A DNA stretch of 64,000 bases from a virus. Location: IMG/VR virus record IMGVR_UViG_3300042463_001805, positions 1 through 64,000 of that record; one strand, written 5' to 3'. The notes beneath the pieces were generated by a model. It did no database searches and was not told where the DNA came from. It saw only the letters and a list, made by a program, of their open reading frames with translations. The position numbers were made by a program, and so were the translations under genes. This document shows positions 50,970 to 59,476 of this stretch, in pieces. Numbering within the stretch: the first letter of the stretch is position 1; each line of letters begins with the position of its first letter.

Positions 50970-51674
50970 ATGAAAATATTAGGACCTAAAGATACGGGTA
51001 AAGGAATACTTGTTGAGTGGGATGCTGGAATCATTAACCCAAATGAGTATAGAAACAGTCAAGTTTTAAAAGAATCGTATGGCCAACTAGACCACTCAAA
51101 ACCATTTGTTTTTTACGCTACTTTACAAAAATATGGAGTACCAAATAGAAATGGTAGAATTTATCCTGAAAAAATATTAAAAAGAGAAACTGAAAAGTAT
51201 AAAGAGATGATCAATAGAGGGATGTCTATTTCTGAACTTAATCACCCAGAATCTTCTCTGATTGATTTAGATAGAGTTGCTCACCTTATTACTGATGTGT
51301 GGTGGGAAGATAACGTATTGATGGGTAAAATTAAATTATTGACAACACCAGGATTTCATGAAAGAGGGATTGTTTCATCAAAAGGTGACATTGCGGCAAA
51401 CATGATGAGACAAGGTGTGACTATGGGTGTTTCTTCTCGTGGTGTAGGATCTTTAGTAAAAAAAGGAGAACAAAATGAAGTGCAGGATGATTTTGAATTA
51501 ATTTGTTTTGATTTGGTTTCTTCACCATCAACACCTGGTGCATATCTTTACCTTAATAAAGAAGATAGACCTAAATACGAAGAAAATTTAACAGAGCATC
51601 AAGAAATAGAATCAAATCCTTTGAGTAAATCTGTTGACTTAATGAAAAGATTATCCGATTATTTGGATAAATAA
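50970..51674 (+). CDS. Prohead core protease (T4 gp21-like)
   Basis: 234 aa. Motifs of the S78/gp21 herpesvirus-like serine protease fold: SELNHPE with catalytic His92, MGVSSRG with Ser155 or 156, and a conserved acidic position around DLVSSPSTPGA (Asp181). In T4 this enzyme cleaves head proteins after (I/L)xE during maturation and is packaged in the prohead with scaffold. It lies between portal and scaffold/capsid genes in T4 order, with a TATTTAT box 13 nt upstream. Predicted substrates here are the capsid protein, scaffold, and the many leader-bearing cargo proteins. Confidence 0.92.
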   Translation: MKILGPKDTGKGILVEWDAGIINPNEYRNSQVLKESYGQLDHSKPFVFYATLQKYGVPNRNGRIYPEKILKRETEKYKEMINRGMSISELNHPESSLIDLDRVAHLITDVWWEDNVLMGKIKLLTTPGFHERGIVSSKGDIAANMMRQGVTMGVSSRGVGSLVKKGEQNEVQDDFELICFDLVSSPSTPGAYLYLNKEDRPKYEENLTEHQEIESNPLSKSVDLMKRLSDYLDK

Positions 51675-51684
51675 AAATTAAGTT

Positions 51685-51894
51685 ATGGATGAAAAGTATT
51701 TTGTTGCAAGAGTTACCACAGACATGGTAGACGAGAACACAGGGAAAGTTAAAAAAATTAAAGAAGAAAAATTAGTTAAGGCTTTTTCACCAACAGACGT
51801 AGAGGCAAAAGTCACAAAGGCGTATGAAACATACACTATGGATTGGAGAATTACTGCTATTGTTGAAAGTAAAATTGATGAGGTTATTGAATAA
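51685..51894 (+). CDS. Small DUF4494-like protein
   Basis: 69 aa. FVARVTTDMVDENTGKVKKIKEEKLVKAFSPTDVEAKV has the pattern of the N-terminal half of DUF4494, a small Bacteroidetes and phage protein of unknown role. Between protease (10 nt upstream) and scaffold genes, followed by a terminator. Confidence 0.55.
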   Translation: MDEKYFVARVTTDMVDENTGKVKKIKEEKLVKAFSPTDVEAKVTKAYETYTMDWRITAIVESKIDEVIE

Positions 51895-51919
51895 TTAATA
51901 ATTTTTTATTTAAAATTTT

Positions 51920-51950
51920 AAGGGAGGTACGTTAAGTGTCTCCCTTTTTT
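51920..51950 (+). terminator. Rho-independent terminator
   Basis: AAGGGAG - 13-nt loop - CTCCCTT with T-run after the small gene at 51685. The rest of the 153-nt gap holds only the scaffold promoter box. Confidence 0.75.
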
Positions 51951-52006
51951 ATTTTTTAGTTTTTTCATTATAACACAAAAAAATAAGTTTTTTTCAAACA
52001 TCTACA

Positions 52007-52013
52007 TATTTAT
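52007..52013 (+). promoter_or_regulatory. TATTTAT box
   Basis: 34 nt before the scaffold ATG at 52048, downstream of a terminator. Confidence 0.5.
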
Positions 52014-52047
52014 TTAAAAAATAAACGCATAACATATTGTTTAAAAA

Positions 52048-53688
52048 ATGAGTATGAATGAAAAATCGGTAGTAGAAGACGCTTTATTACAAATTAAGGC
52101 GGTTGAAAATGCTATCAGTGAAAATGCAAAAGGAATACTTGCTTCTACTATGAAGGAAGAAATCAGTGAATTAGTAAGGGAATCTCTTGGAGGTTCAAAA
52201 AAAAGAAGTCTACGTGAACAAGAAGAACAAGGCCAAGAAGTTGGTGTAGAAGACGAAGAAGTAGACGTAGAAGAACCTGTTGATGGTATGGAAGGTGAGG
52301 AAGTTGTTGTTGATGACGAAACGGAAGTTGTTGATGATGGTGAAGAATTACCTGTAGAACCTGAAATGGGAGATAATCTAGGCGGTGAATTACCACCATT
52401 AGATATGACGCAATCATCAATTGGTGACGTAATCAAAGTTTTTAAATTAATGGGTGACGAAGATGGTATTATTGTTAAAAAAGACGAAAAAGGTATCCAT
52501 TTATCTGACCCAAAAAATGAAACAGAATATCTAATACAAATGGATGGTGACACCGAAAATCCACAAAATATGATGGAAAATTCAATGATAGATGCAATTA
52601 GATCAGTCAGACCAAATCAATATGAAAATTATGGATCTGAATTTAATGAGCAAGAAGAAACCGGTTTCGGGTACGATGAGTATGGTGATGAGGGTGAAGA
52701 CTACAGTGATTCTTATTTTGATGAATTAGAAGAAGAGTACGGTATGGAAGAACAAGATTTTCCTATGGAAGAGTACGGTATGGAAGAACAAGATTTTCCT
52801 ATGGAAGAGTATGGTATGGAAGAACAAGATTTTCCTATGGAAGAACAAGATTTTCCTATGGAAGAACAAGATTTTCCTATGGAAGAGTACGGTATGGAGG
52901 AAAACGTTTACGAGATAGATCAAGAAGCTCTTGAGTCTGTTTTGGAATCTTTTAAAGCTAAAGGACTTGGAATGGGTAAACCAGGTAATGGTTTCTCAAA
53001 AATGTCAGTTAACGATAAAGGTTTCAAAGAAGATAGAAAAAGTGGAGGTAAAGGTTTAACAGGTAAAGGTCCTAAATTCAAATATCCTAAAATCAAACAC
53101 GGAGTAACTGAAAATGAATTTGAAGAAGAAGAATTCAATGAGTGGGAAGACGAAACAAACGAAGAATTAATTGATACTAAAGAACAACCGGAAACTACTG
53201 AAGCCTCAAGAACTTTAGGTAATGGTAAATATTGGGGTAGAAAAGGTTTACCTAAACCAAGAACCGCACCTAGACACCTTAGAGTAGAATCAGTAAACGG
53301 AGAGTTAAACTTGTTGAGAGAAAAAAATGAAGAATACAAAAAAGCGTTAGATTTCTTTAGAACAAAACTTAATGAAGTTGCGGTATTTAATTCTAACTTA
53401 GCGTATTCTACACGTTTGTTTACAGAACACTCAACAACAAAACAAGAAAAGATTAATATTCTTAGAAGATTTGACTCAGTTGAATCATTAAAAGAATCTA
53501 AAAATCTTTACCAATCAATCAAAAGAGAACTTGACGGAAAAGGTACTCAACCTGTGGTTACTGAATCAATTCAGAGAAAAGTAACTAAAACTCCACAATC
53601 AGGATCAGCAACAAATTTGATTGAAAGTAAAACTTATGAAAATCCACAATTTATGAGAATTAAGGATTTAATGACAAAAATAAACTAA
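52048..53688 (+). CDS. Prohead scaffold/core protein (gp22-like) with acidic repeats
   Basis: 546 aa. N-terminal helix, then a very acidic region and about five tandem units of MEEYGMEEQDFP (about residues 230-288). A basic Gly/Lys-rich segment (KGLTGKGPKFKYPK) and a C-terminal helical coiled-coil-like domain (about 415-500: LREKNEEYKKALDFFRTKLNEVA) follow. Position between protease and capsid genes is that of T4 gene 22. Several [ILV]xE sites (AISE, LVRE, SLRE, FNE) would allow destruction by the protease. Assignment rests on context and composition. Confidence 0.75.
   Translation: MSMNEKSVVEDALLQIKAVENAISENAKGILASTMKEEISELVRESLGGSKKRSLREQEEQGQEVGVEDEEVDVEEPVDGMEGEEVVVDDETEVVDDGEELPVEPEMGDNLGGELPPLDMTQSSIGDVIKVFKLMGDEDGIIVKKDEKGIHLSDPKNETEYLIQMDGDTENPQNMMENSMIDAIRSVRPNQYENYGSEFNEQEETGFGYDEYGDEGEDYSDSYFDELEEEYGMEEQDFPMEEYGMEEQDFPMEEYGMEEQDFPMEEQDFPMEEQDFPMEEYGMEENVYEIDQEALESVLESFKAKGLGMGKPGNGFSKMSVNDKGFKEDRKSGGKGLTGKGPKFKYPKIKHGVTENEFEEEEFNEWEDETNEELIDTKEQPETTEASRTLGNGKYWGRKGLPKPRTAPRHLRVESVNGELNLLREKNEEYKKALDFFRTKLNEVAVFNSNLAYSTRLFTEHSTTKQEKINILRRFDSVESLKESKNLYQSIKRELDGKGTQPVVTESIQRKVTKTPQSGSATNLIESKTYENPQFMRIKDLMTKIN
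52735..52905 (+). repeat. Coding tandem repeat (MEEYGMEEQDFP units)
   Basis: Near-identical in-frame units of 36 and 21 nt in the scaffold gene; near identity suggests recent copy-number change. Confidence 0.75.
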
Positions 53689-53714
53689 AAAATAAACTTT
53701 TTTAAAAAACTGTA

Positions 53715-53721
53715 TATTTAT
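53715..53721 (+). promoter_or_regulatory. TATTTAT box of the capsid gene
   Basis: 44 nt before ATG 53766, followed by an A-rich leader without Shine-Dalgarno. Confidence 0.55.
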
Positions 53722-53765
53722 ATACAAAATAATAAAAAAATAAACTCTAATTAAAAAAATTAAAA

Positions 53766-55574
53766 ATGGGAGCATTATTAGAATCAGGTCTTGTTGGTAA
53801 CATCGGTCTTAAGCACTTGAAAGTTATCAAAGAAGATACAATTAACAAATGGGATAGATTAGGATTCCTAGACGGTCTTAAAGGACACGTTAAAGAGAAC
53901 ATGGCACAATTATATGAAAACCAAGCGTCTCACCTAATTAACGAAGCAGCATCTACTGACAGTTCAGGTTCATTTGAAACTGTAGTATTTCCTATCGTTA
54001 GAAGAGTATTCTCTAAATTATTAGCAAATGATTTAGTATCTGTACAAGCAATGAACTTACCAATCGGTAAATTGTTCTACTTTGTACCTAAAATTCAAGG
54101 TTATAACTCAGCTGATACCGCTGCAGGAACAAACCACTTCGCACCAATTGGTTCGGCAAACTATAACGCGGCTGATGGTACAGGTTATGATGGTGCTGAC
54201 GCTTACGCTAAAAATCTTTATGATTTATTTTATGAAGGTGCTGAGGCGGCATTAGATCCTCCAGGATTATTTGACTATTCTAAAGGTACATGGACTGCAG
54301 TTACAGCAACTACAACAATCCAAGTTTGGTCAAATGGATCATTAGTTGATTCATTGGCTCCAACAGGTGTTCAAAGAAAACTTCTTGTTAAAATGTGTGG
54401 TTTTTATGATAATGGTGTTGGTAAATTAATCGGACCTGATGGATCAGAGGTTGATAGTGAGACTTTCTTGTCTGACTTAAAAATTATCAGATCAACAGGT
54501 TTGAGTATTGCTGAAGGTAGTGCTTGTTCTGTTCCTACAGCAACTCCATTGTTGTTTAGAGTCGTTACTCAACAATACGGTAAAGGTATTGTTTCTCCTA
54601 CATATACACAAACACCAACAACATTCCCTAACGGAAATGGTGGATCTTATGATCAAGTTTGTGATCAAAACGGATGTATCTATTTAGAAGTTGATCTTTC
54701 TTGTCCTGTATGTGCTGATTGTAACGCATCATCTTTAGATGGTTATACAGGAGCAACAATCACTTCAGGTTCTTCGGGTACTTCTTTTGTAGCTGTATTT
54801 AGAAGATATGCTGAATTAGAATTTGAAGATAAAATTGGTGAAGTATCTTTTGACCTTGAGTCAGTTACTGTATCAGTTACAGAAAGAAAACTAAGAGCAC
54901 AATGGTCACCTGAATTAGCACAAGACGTTTCTGCATTCCATAACATTGACGCTGAGGCTGAATTAACAGCATTATTGTCTGAGCAAGTGGCAGCAGAAAT
55001 TGATAGAGAAATCTTGAGAGACCTTAGAAAAGGTGCAGCTTGGAACCTAAGATGGGATTACAACGGATGGAGAAGAATTCCAGGAAACATGACTTATACT
55101 CAAAAAGATTGGAATCAAACTTTGATCACAGCAATTAACCAATTGTCAGCACAAATCCACAAATCTACATTGAGAGGTGGGGCTAACTGGATTGTTGTAT
55201 CTTCTGAAGTTTCTGCTATCTTTGATGACCTAGAGTACTTCCACGTATCTAACGCTTCTCCGGAGCAAGATCAGTACAACATGGGTATTGAAAGAGTTGG
55301 TACATTAGCAGGTCGTTACCAAGTGTATAGAGATCCATACTTCCCAGCTAACCAAATCCTTATTGGACACAAAGGTTCATCTTTGTTAGATACAGGATAT
55401 GTTTACGCTCCGTATGTACCTCTACAATTAACACCTACAATGTATAACCCATTCAACTTTACACCTATCAAAGGTATCATGACCAGATACGCTAAGAAAA
55501 TGGTTAACAACCGTTTCTATGGTAGAATCACAGTTGATGGAGTTAGAACATTTGACTTACAAGAATTGAGATAA
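53766..55574 (+). CDS. Major capsid protein (T4 gp23-like)
   Basis: 602 aa. FPIVRRVFSKLLANDLVSVQAMN and LPIGKLFYFVPK near residues 75-110 are hallmarks of gp23-type HK97-fold capsid proteins, as are VSVTERKLRAQWSPELAQD and the C-terminal MTRYAKKMVNNRFYG. A delta-peptide-like N terminus ends INE60 before A61, matching the T4 prohead cleavage rule (E65 in gp23). An insertion with a cysteine cluster (SCPVCADCNAS, about residue 317) is unusual and could be a surface domain. The A-rich leader before ATG is as in highly expressed Flavobacteriia genes. Strong terminator after the gene. Confidence 0.95.
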   Translation: MGALLESGLVGNIGLKHLKVIKEDTINKWDRLGFLDGLKGHVKENMAQLYENQASHLINEAASTDSSGSFETVVFPIVRRVFSKLLANDLVSVQAMNLPIGKLFYFVPKIQGYNSADTAAGTNHFAPIGSANYNAADGTGYDGADAYAKNLYDLFYEGAEAALDPPGLFDYSKGTWTAVTATTTIQVWSNGSLVDSLAPTGVQRKLLVKMCGFYDNGVGKLIGPDGSEVDSETFLSDLKIIRSTGLSIAEGSACSVPTATPLLFRVVTQQYGKGIVSPTYTQTPTTFPNGNGGSYDQVCDQNGCIYLEVDLSCPVCADCNASSLDGYTGATITSGSSGTSFVAVFRRYAELEFEDKIGEVSFDLESVTVSVTERKLRAQWSPELAQDVSAFHNIDAEAELTALLSEQVAAEIDREILRDLRKGAAWNLRWDYNGWRRIPGNMTYTQKDWNQTLITAINQLSAQIHKSTLRGGANWIVVSSEVSAIFDDLEYFHVSNASPEQDQYNMGIERVGTLAGRYQVYRDPYFPANQILIGHKGSSLLDTGYVYAPYVPLQLTPTMYNPFNFTPIKGIMTRYAKKMVNNRFYGRITVDGVRTFDLQELR

Positions 55575-55597
55575 TCAATATCTTAACTGAATAAGAG

Positions 55598-55628
55598 AAA
55601 GGAGACAAGAAATTGTCTCCTTTTTTTA
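55598..55628 (+). terminator. Strong terminator after the capsid gene
   Basis: AAAGGAGACAA-GAAA-TTGTCTCCTTT, 11 bp with GAAA tetraloop and T-run. Confidence 0.9.
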
Positions 55629-55699
55629 TGAATAATAATTTAATAACACTAAATGTTCATTTGACACAAAATTTACTTTATAATTAAACGTTTTCAAAG

Positions 55700-55706
55700 T
55701 ATTTAT
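55700..55706 (+). promoter_or_regulatory. TATTTAT box
   Basis: 19 nt before ATG 55726, after the capsid terminator. Confidence 0.5.
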
Positions 55707-55725
55707 TAAGAAAAAATACTTAATT

Positions 55726-58305
55726 ATGAAAAATTTTTTAATAATACTATTCACCTTAGTTTCTTTTTTGGGTTTTACACAAGTATCAAGTCTTTATTCA
55801 TTTTCTGAGACAACCGGTACATATACGGCAATTGTTGGTGGTACGCAATTAGTAACAACAATTGGCGGTGCCGTCACTTATGATACTGATGGTAGTTATT
55901 TTACAATACCTTCCGGATCACAATTTCAGTTTAATAATACAACAATTACATCTGTTAATATGACAGCAGATGGTGCTTTGTTTTTAAACCCAGGAACAAC
56001 AACAACAGGAAATAGTGTAACTGGACCATTATCATCAACAGGTACTGCAGTGGGTGTTATTGCAGGTATGGGTATGGATTTAAGAAGTACGGCAATTGCG
56101 TCACAAGTATATGAAAGAAGATGGGAGGATGTAGGCACTGAAGTGGTGTTTCAATGGCAAAATGCCGCAAGATATTTACAAAGTAGTTCAGAAAGATTTT
56201 CATTTCAAATTAGAGTAAACAAATCAAATGGTCAAATAAGTGTTGTGTATGGTAATATGACGACAATTACAACAAGTACAACTTATCAACCAATGGTTGG
56301 TTTAAGGGGTTCCACAAATACAGACTACAATAACAGAAGATTAACAACTTCTATACCGGATGCAACACCAAATTGGGGAGCACCAAATGGTACAACCGCT
56401 GGAACATCTAATGCTCACAACGTAAGGTTTCGTAGTGGATGTGTCCCTTCAACAGGGTTAATATTTATTTGGACTGTGCAGTCTTGTATAGGTCCTACAT
56501 TACCAATAATATCGTACACTTCATCATCAACCGCAAATCTTTCTTGGACGGCACCTGGTTCTCCACCATCTAATGGGTATAATTGGGAACTTAGATCATC
56601 AGGTGCTGGTGGAAGTGGGGCAACAGGTCTAGTATCTTCAGGTTCTGTCGCCGCAGGAACAACATCTGCAACCGCAAACGGTTTAACACAACAAACATCA
56701 TATACTTTATATGTACAAAGTAATTGTGGTGGTTTAACAAGTTCTTGGGTTGCATCAACCGCAAGTACAAGTCCACCAACTAATAATGATTGTTCAAATG
56801 CAACATCTGTCACAGTAAACAGTTCTTCAACCTGTACCTCAACAACTTCCGCTAGTAGTGTTGGTGCAACACAATCTTCAGCGGCATGTGCCGGTACAGG
56901 TGCTGATGATGACGTATGGTTTTCTTTTGTTGCAACAAATACTTCACATGTTCTTACTGTCACACCAGGTACTATGGCTGATGTTGTTTTTCAAGTGTAT
57001 GGTGGTAATTGTGGTGGACTTTCATCACTATCTTGTATTGATGCGACGGCAGGTTATAGTGTAGAAACCACAACAGTTAATAGTTTAAGTATTGGTGTTA
57101 CTTACTACATAAGAATTCATAGTTACGCATCCACTGTTGGGTCAAGGGGTACTTTTACAGTTTGTATTACAACACCCTGTACGACACCAACAACCGCAGG
57201 AACACTTTCTTCTAACAAAACATCTACCGTTGTAAATGATGCTGTTACATTCTCAATTGTGGGAAATGGAGGTAGTGTAACATTATTAGAATGGTCTTTT
57301 AATAATTTTAGTACAGTTGACGGATCAATTACAAATCCAGTTATGCCATACACATTACAACTAAATGTTGCACAAACAAATATGTATTTTAGAGCAACTT
57401 CAGTAAATGGTTCTTGTCCTGCTGGTGTTACATCACCAATTTTAGTCACATTAGAACTTGCACCACCATATACTTATGGGGTTAGTGATGGTGATTATAT
57501 AACAAATGTAACTTTAAGTGATATTAATAATACATCTACTGAAGACGGAGACGCGTATTCTGATTACCTTTCAATTGTTGGTAATTTAGACATCGGTGGT
57601 GTTTATACAATATCTGTTTCAGGTACACTAACTTTTGGTTCGTACCCTGGTTATAGTGCTTGGATTGATTGGGACCAAGACGGGGTATTTCAAACAACAG
57701 AAAATGTATTATTATCGGCACCAGGTGCGATAGGTTCCGCATCTGTTAATGTACCAAATGATGCTATTGGGGGTACAGTTAAAATGAGAGTACTTTCTGT
57801 TTGGAATGCAACACCAACAAATGATGCTTATTATTCAACAGGATATGGTTATGGTGAAATAGAAGAATACAGTATACTATTAAGTGTCCCATTACCTGTT
57901 GAATTGAGTCAATTTGAAGGTGATTTATACCCATTATTTAATGTGATTAAATGGTCAACAGAATCTGAAAACAACTCAAGTCATTTTGATTTAGAATCAA
58001 GTAATGACGGTAATAATTGGAAGACTATTACAACAAAATCTGCCGCTGGTAATAGTAATGAAACTATAAGATATTCATATATTGATAATAATTTAAATAG
58101 TATTGTTTATTATAGATTACAACAATTTGATATTGACGGTAAATTTGAAACGTATGGACCGATAGTTATCACGAGGGATGTTACAGATAAAAAAATTATA
58201 GGTTATATTAATTTAATGGGTCAAGAAGTTAAACCTGAAAATGTACATGGAATTATAATTGAAATTTATGATGATGGAACTATGAGAAAAATAACCAAAT
58301 ATTAA
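55726..58305 (+). CDS. Secreted multidomain GEVED protein with T9SS-like C terminus
   Basis: 859 aa. Signal peptide ending LGFTQ; an N-terminal beta domain (about 25-245); FN3-like domain (about 250-350); a PPC-like domain (DDVWFSFVATNTSHVLTV, about 355-485); GEVED domain (about 590-720: DYLSIVGN, SAWIDWDQDGVF, GEIEEYSI); then LPVELSQFEG...VIKWSTESE...SYIDNN and a final module with LMGQEVKPENVHGIIIEIYDDGTMRKI. The last two are typical of type A T9SS substrates of Bacteroidetes. Directly follows the capsid gene and has a TATTTAT box 19 nt upstream. Probably acquired from a host; surface adhesion or virion decoration. Confidence 0.8.
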   Translation: MKNFLIILFTLVSFLGFTQVSSLYSFSETTGTYTAIVGGTQLVTTIGGAVTYDTDGSYFTIPSGSQFQFNNTTITSVNMTADGALFLNPGTTTTGNSVTGPLSSTGTAVGVIAGMGMDLRSTAIASQVYERRWEDVGTEVVFQWQNAARYLQSSSERFSFQIRVNKSNGQISVVYGNMTTITTSTTYQPMVGLRGSTNTDYNNRRLTTSIPDATPNWGAPNGTTAGTSNAHNVRFRSGCVPSTGLIFIWTVQSCIGPTLPIISYTSSSTANLSWTAPGSPPSNGYNWELRSSGAGGSGATGLVSSGSVAAGTTSATANGLTQQTSYTLYVQSNCGGLTSSWVASTASTSPPTNNDCSNATSVTVNSSSTCTSTTSASSVGATQSSAACAGTGADDDVWFSFVATNTSHVLTVTPGTMADVVFQVYGGNCGGLSSLSCIDATAGYSVETTTVNSLSIGVTYYIRIHSYASTVGSRGTFTVCITTPCTTPTTAGTLSSNKTSTVVNDAVTFSIVGNGGSVTLLEWSFNNFSTVDGSITNPVMPYTLQLNVAQTNMYFRATSVNGSCPAGVTSPILVTLELAPPYTYGVSDGDYITNVTLSDINNTSTEDGDAYSDYLSIVGNLDIGGVYTISVSGTLTFGSYPGYSAWIDWDQDGVFQTTENVLLSAPGAIGSASVNVPNDAIGGTVKMRVLSVWNATPTNDAYYSTGYGYGEIEEYSILLSVPLPVELSQFEGDLYPLFNVIKWSTESENNSSHFDLESSNDGNNWKTITTKSAAGNSNETIRYSYIDNNLNSIVYYRLQQFDIDGKFETYGPIVITRDVTDKKIIGYINLMGQEVKPENVHGIIIEIYDDGTMRKITKY

Positions 58306-58307
58306 GA

Positions 58308-58314
58308 TATTTAT
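58308..58314 (+). promoter_or_regulatory. TATTTAT box
   Basis: 8 nt before ATG 58323. Confidence 0.5.
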
Positions 58315-58322
58315 ATTAAGTT

Positions 58323-59033
58323 ATGAATATTAATTTAATTGTTAAAAACATATTGAAAGAGGCAAATTCTGACAGATATGCAGGTTATTATAATGGACCA
58401 TTAACAATGGGTGAAATTGATTGGGAAAAATCCTCTTTAGGTCCTTTTACAAATAAAGTTTCAAAATTTTTTAATGCTGAGCTAGAGTATGATAGTTATG
58501 ATGGTTCTTTGGACTCACATAAAAAAGATAGAAAAAAATTAGAAACAAAATCTCGTAAAATTTCTAAATACAATAAAAAACATCCTCAAGCAAATGATGA
58601 AGATGGTGGAATTATTAATCAAACACCAGGTAAAGGTAAAAGAATTGTTCCTGTTAATGAATGGGTTGAATTAGATAAAATACCATTAAATGAAGATTTA
58701 GCCGTTTGGTTTGGAAAAAAGAAAAAGCCAAAAGGATCGTCACAACCAAAAGGGCCGTGGGTGGATATATGTAGAAAAGTTGATGGTAAACATCCTCCTT
58801 GTGGTAGAAGTGACACTAGTAAAGGTGCGTATCCTAAATGTAGAGCCGCTGGTGTTGCTGGCAAAATGTCTGATTCACAAAAAAGATCTGCATGTCAACA
58901 AAAAAGAAGAGCGGAGAAAAAAGATACTCAGTCAGGTAAGGGGCAAAAACCTGTAATGACCTCTTATAAAACAAAAAAGACTCAAAAAGAGTCTTTAGAT
59001 ATCATTGTAAGAAATATTTTATCAGGTCTTTAA
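58323..59033 (+). CDS. Cargo-type protein with DUF5872-like Cys/Lys region
   Basis: 236 aa. Short leader MNINLIVKNILKE13 before ANSD, similar in form to the T4 IPIII capsid-targeting sequence. C-terminal part (about 140-205: WVDICRKVDGKHPPCGR, YPKCRAAGVAGKMS) resembles DUF5872-type basic Cys motifs in large phages and viruses. It ends with a second leader-like helix LDIIVRNILSGL. TATTTAT box 8 nt upstream. Overlaps the convergent gene at 59030 by 4 nt. A DNA-binding internal head protein is plausible. Confidence 0.6.
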   Translation: MNINLIVKNILKEANSDRYAGYYNGPLTMGEIDWEKSSLGPFTNKVSKFFNAELEYDSYDGSLDSHKKDRKKLETKSRKISKYNKKHPQANDEDGGIINQTPGKGKRIVPVNEWVELDKIPLNEDLAVWFGKKKKPKGSSQPKGPWVDICRKVDGKHPPCGRSDTSKGAYPKCRAAGVAGKMSDSQKRSACQQKRRAEKKDTQSGKGQKPVMTSYKTKKTQKESLDIIVRNILSGL

Positions 59034-59473
59034 CAATATGGTGGTGAACATCTTCTTTTACCGTCCAGTCCTTTAATTTTTCCTTTACAAACTTGTACAC
59101 CGTGACCATTACTATATGCACTTGGAAATACATCATATCTTGATTTAGCCGCCGCTTTACCTCTAGCACATAATTTAGTTCCCGTTTTTTTACGACCTTC
59201 TTCAATCATATCTTCTTCATAATCACTACCACCTTCCATTTCATTTTTTAAAAAATCAAAAACTTGGTCCATATTATTTTTAGCTTCAGAGATATGGTCT
59301 TGGGCCCAATCATGTCCGTTTTCTAAAATAGACTCAATTTCATCTTGATCCATATCCAATAACATTTCACACTGTCTCTTCATTTGTTCAAGATTTGAAA
59401 AGAACATATATCTACTTGAATGTTTTTTTTCTTCTTCTCTTAATACTCTTTTTATTATTCTACTGATATTCAT
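59030..59473 (-). CDS. Cargo-type protein with LCARGKAAAKSRY motif
   Basis: 147 aa. Leader MNISRIIKRVLRE13 before EEKK. Helical middle, then TKLCARGKAAAKSRYDVFPSA and VQVCKGKIKGLDGKRRC, a basic Cys-containing motif common in small proteins of large phages and related to DUF5872. The leader resembles that of the facing gene at 58323. Starts 3 nt after the gene at 59477 ends, so it is at the end of the minus-strand virion operon. Confidence 0.6.
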   Translation of the reverse strand: MNISRIIKRVLREEEKKHSSRYMFFSNLEQMKRQCEMLLDMDQDEIESILENGHDWAQDHISEAKNNMDQVFDFLKNEMEGGSDYEEDMIEEGRKKTGTKLCARGKAAAKSRYDVFPSAYSNGHGVQVCKGKIKGLDGKRRCSPPYC

Positions 59474-59476
59474 TTT

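Noticed and set aside
52041-52553. 170-codon minus-strand Ser/Pro-rich frame
   Set aside because: Complement of the acidic scaffold coding region; composition is typical of an antisense shadow.
56415-56963. 182-codon minus-strand frame
   Set aside because: Antisense to the well-supported GEVED protein; no start context or domain.
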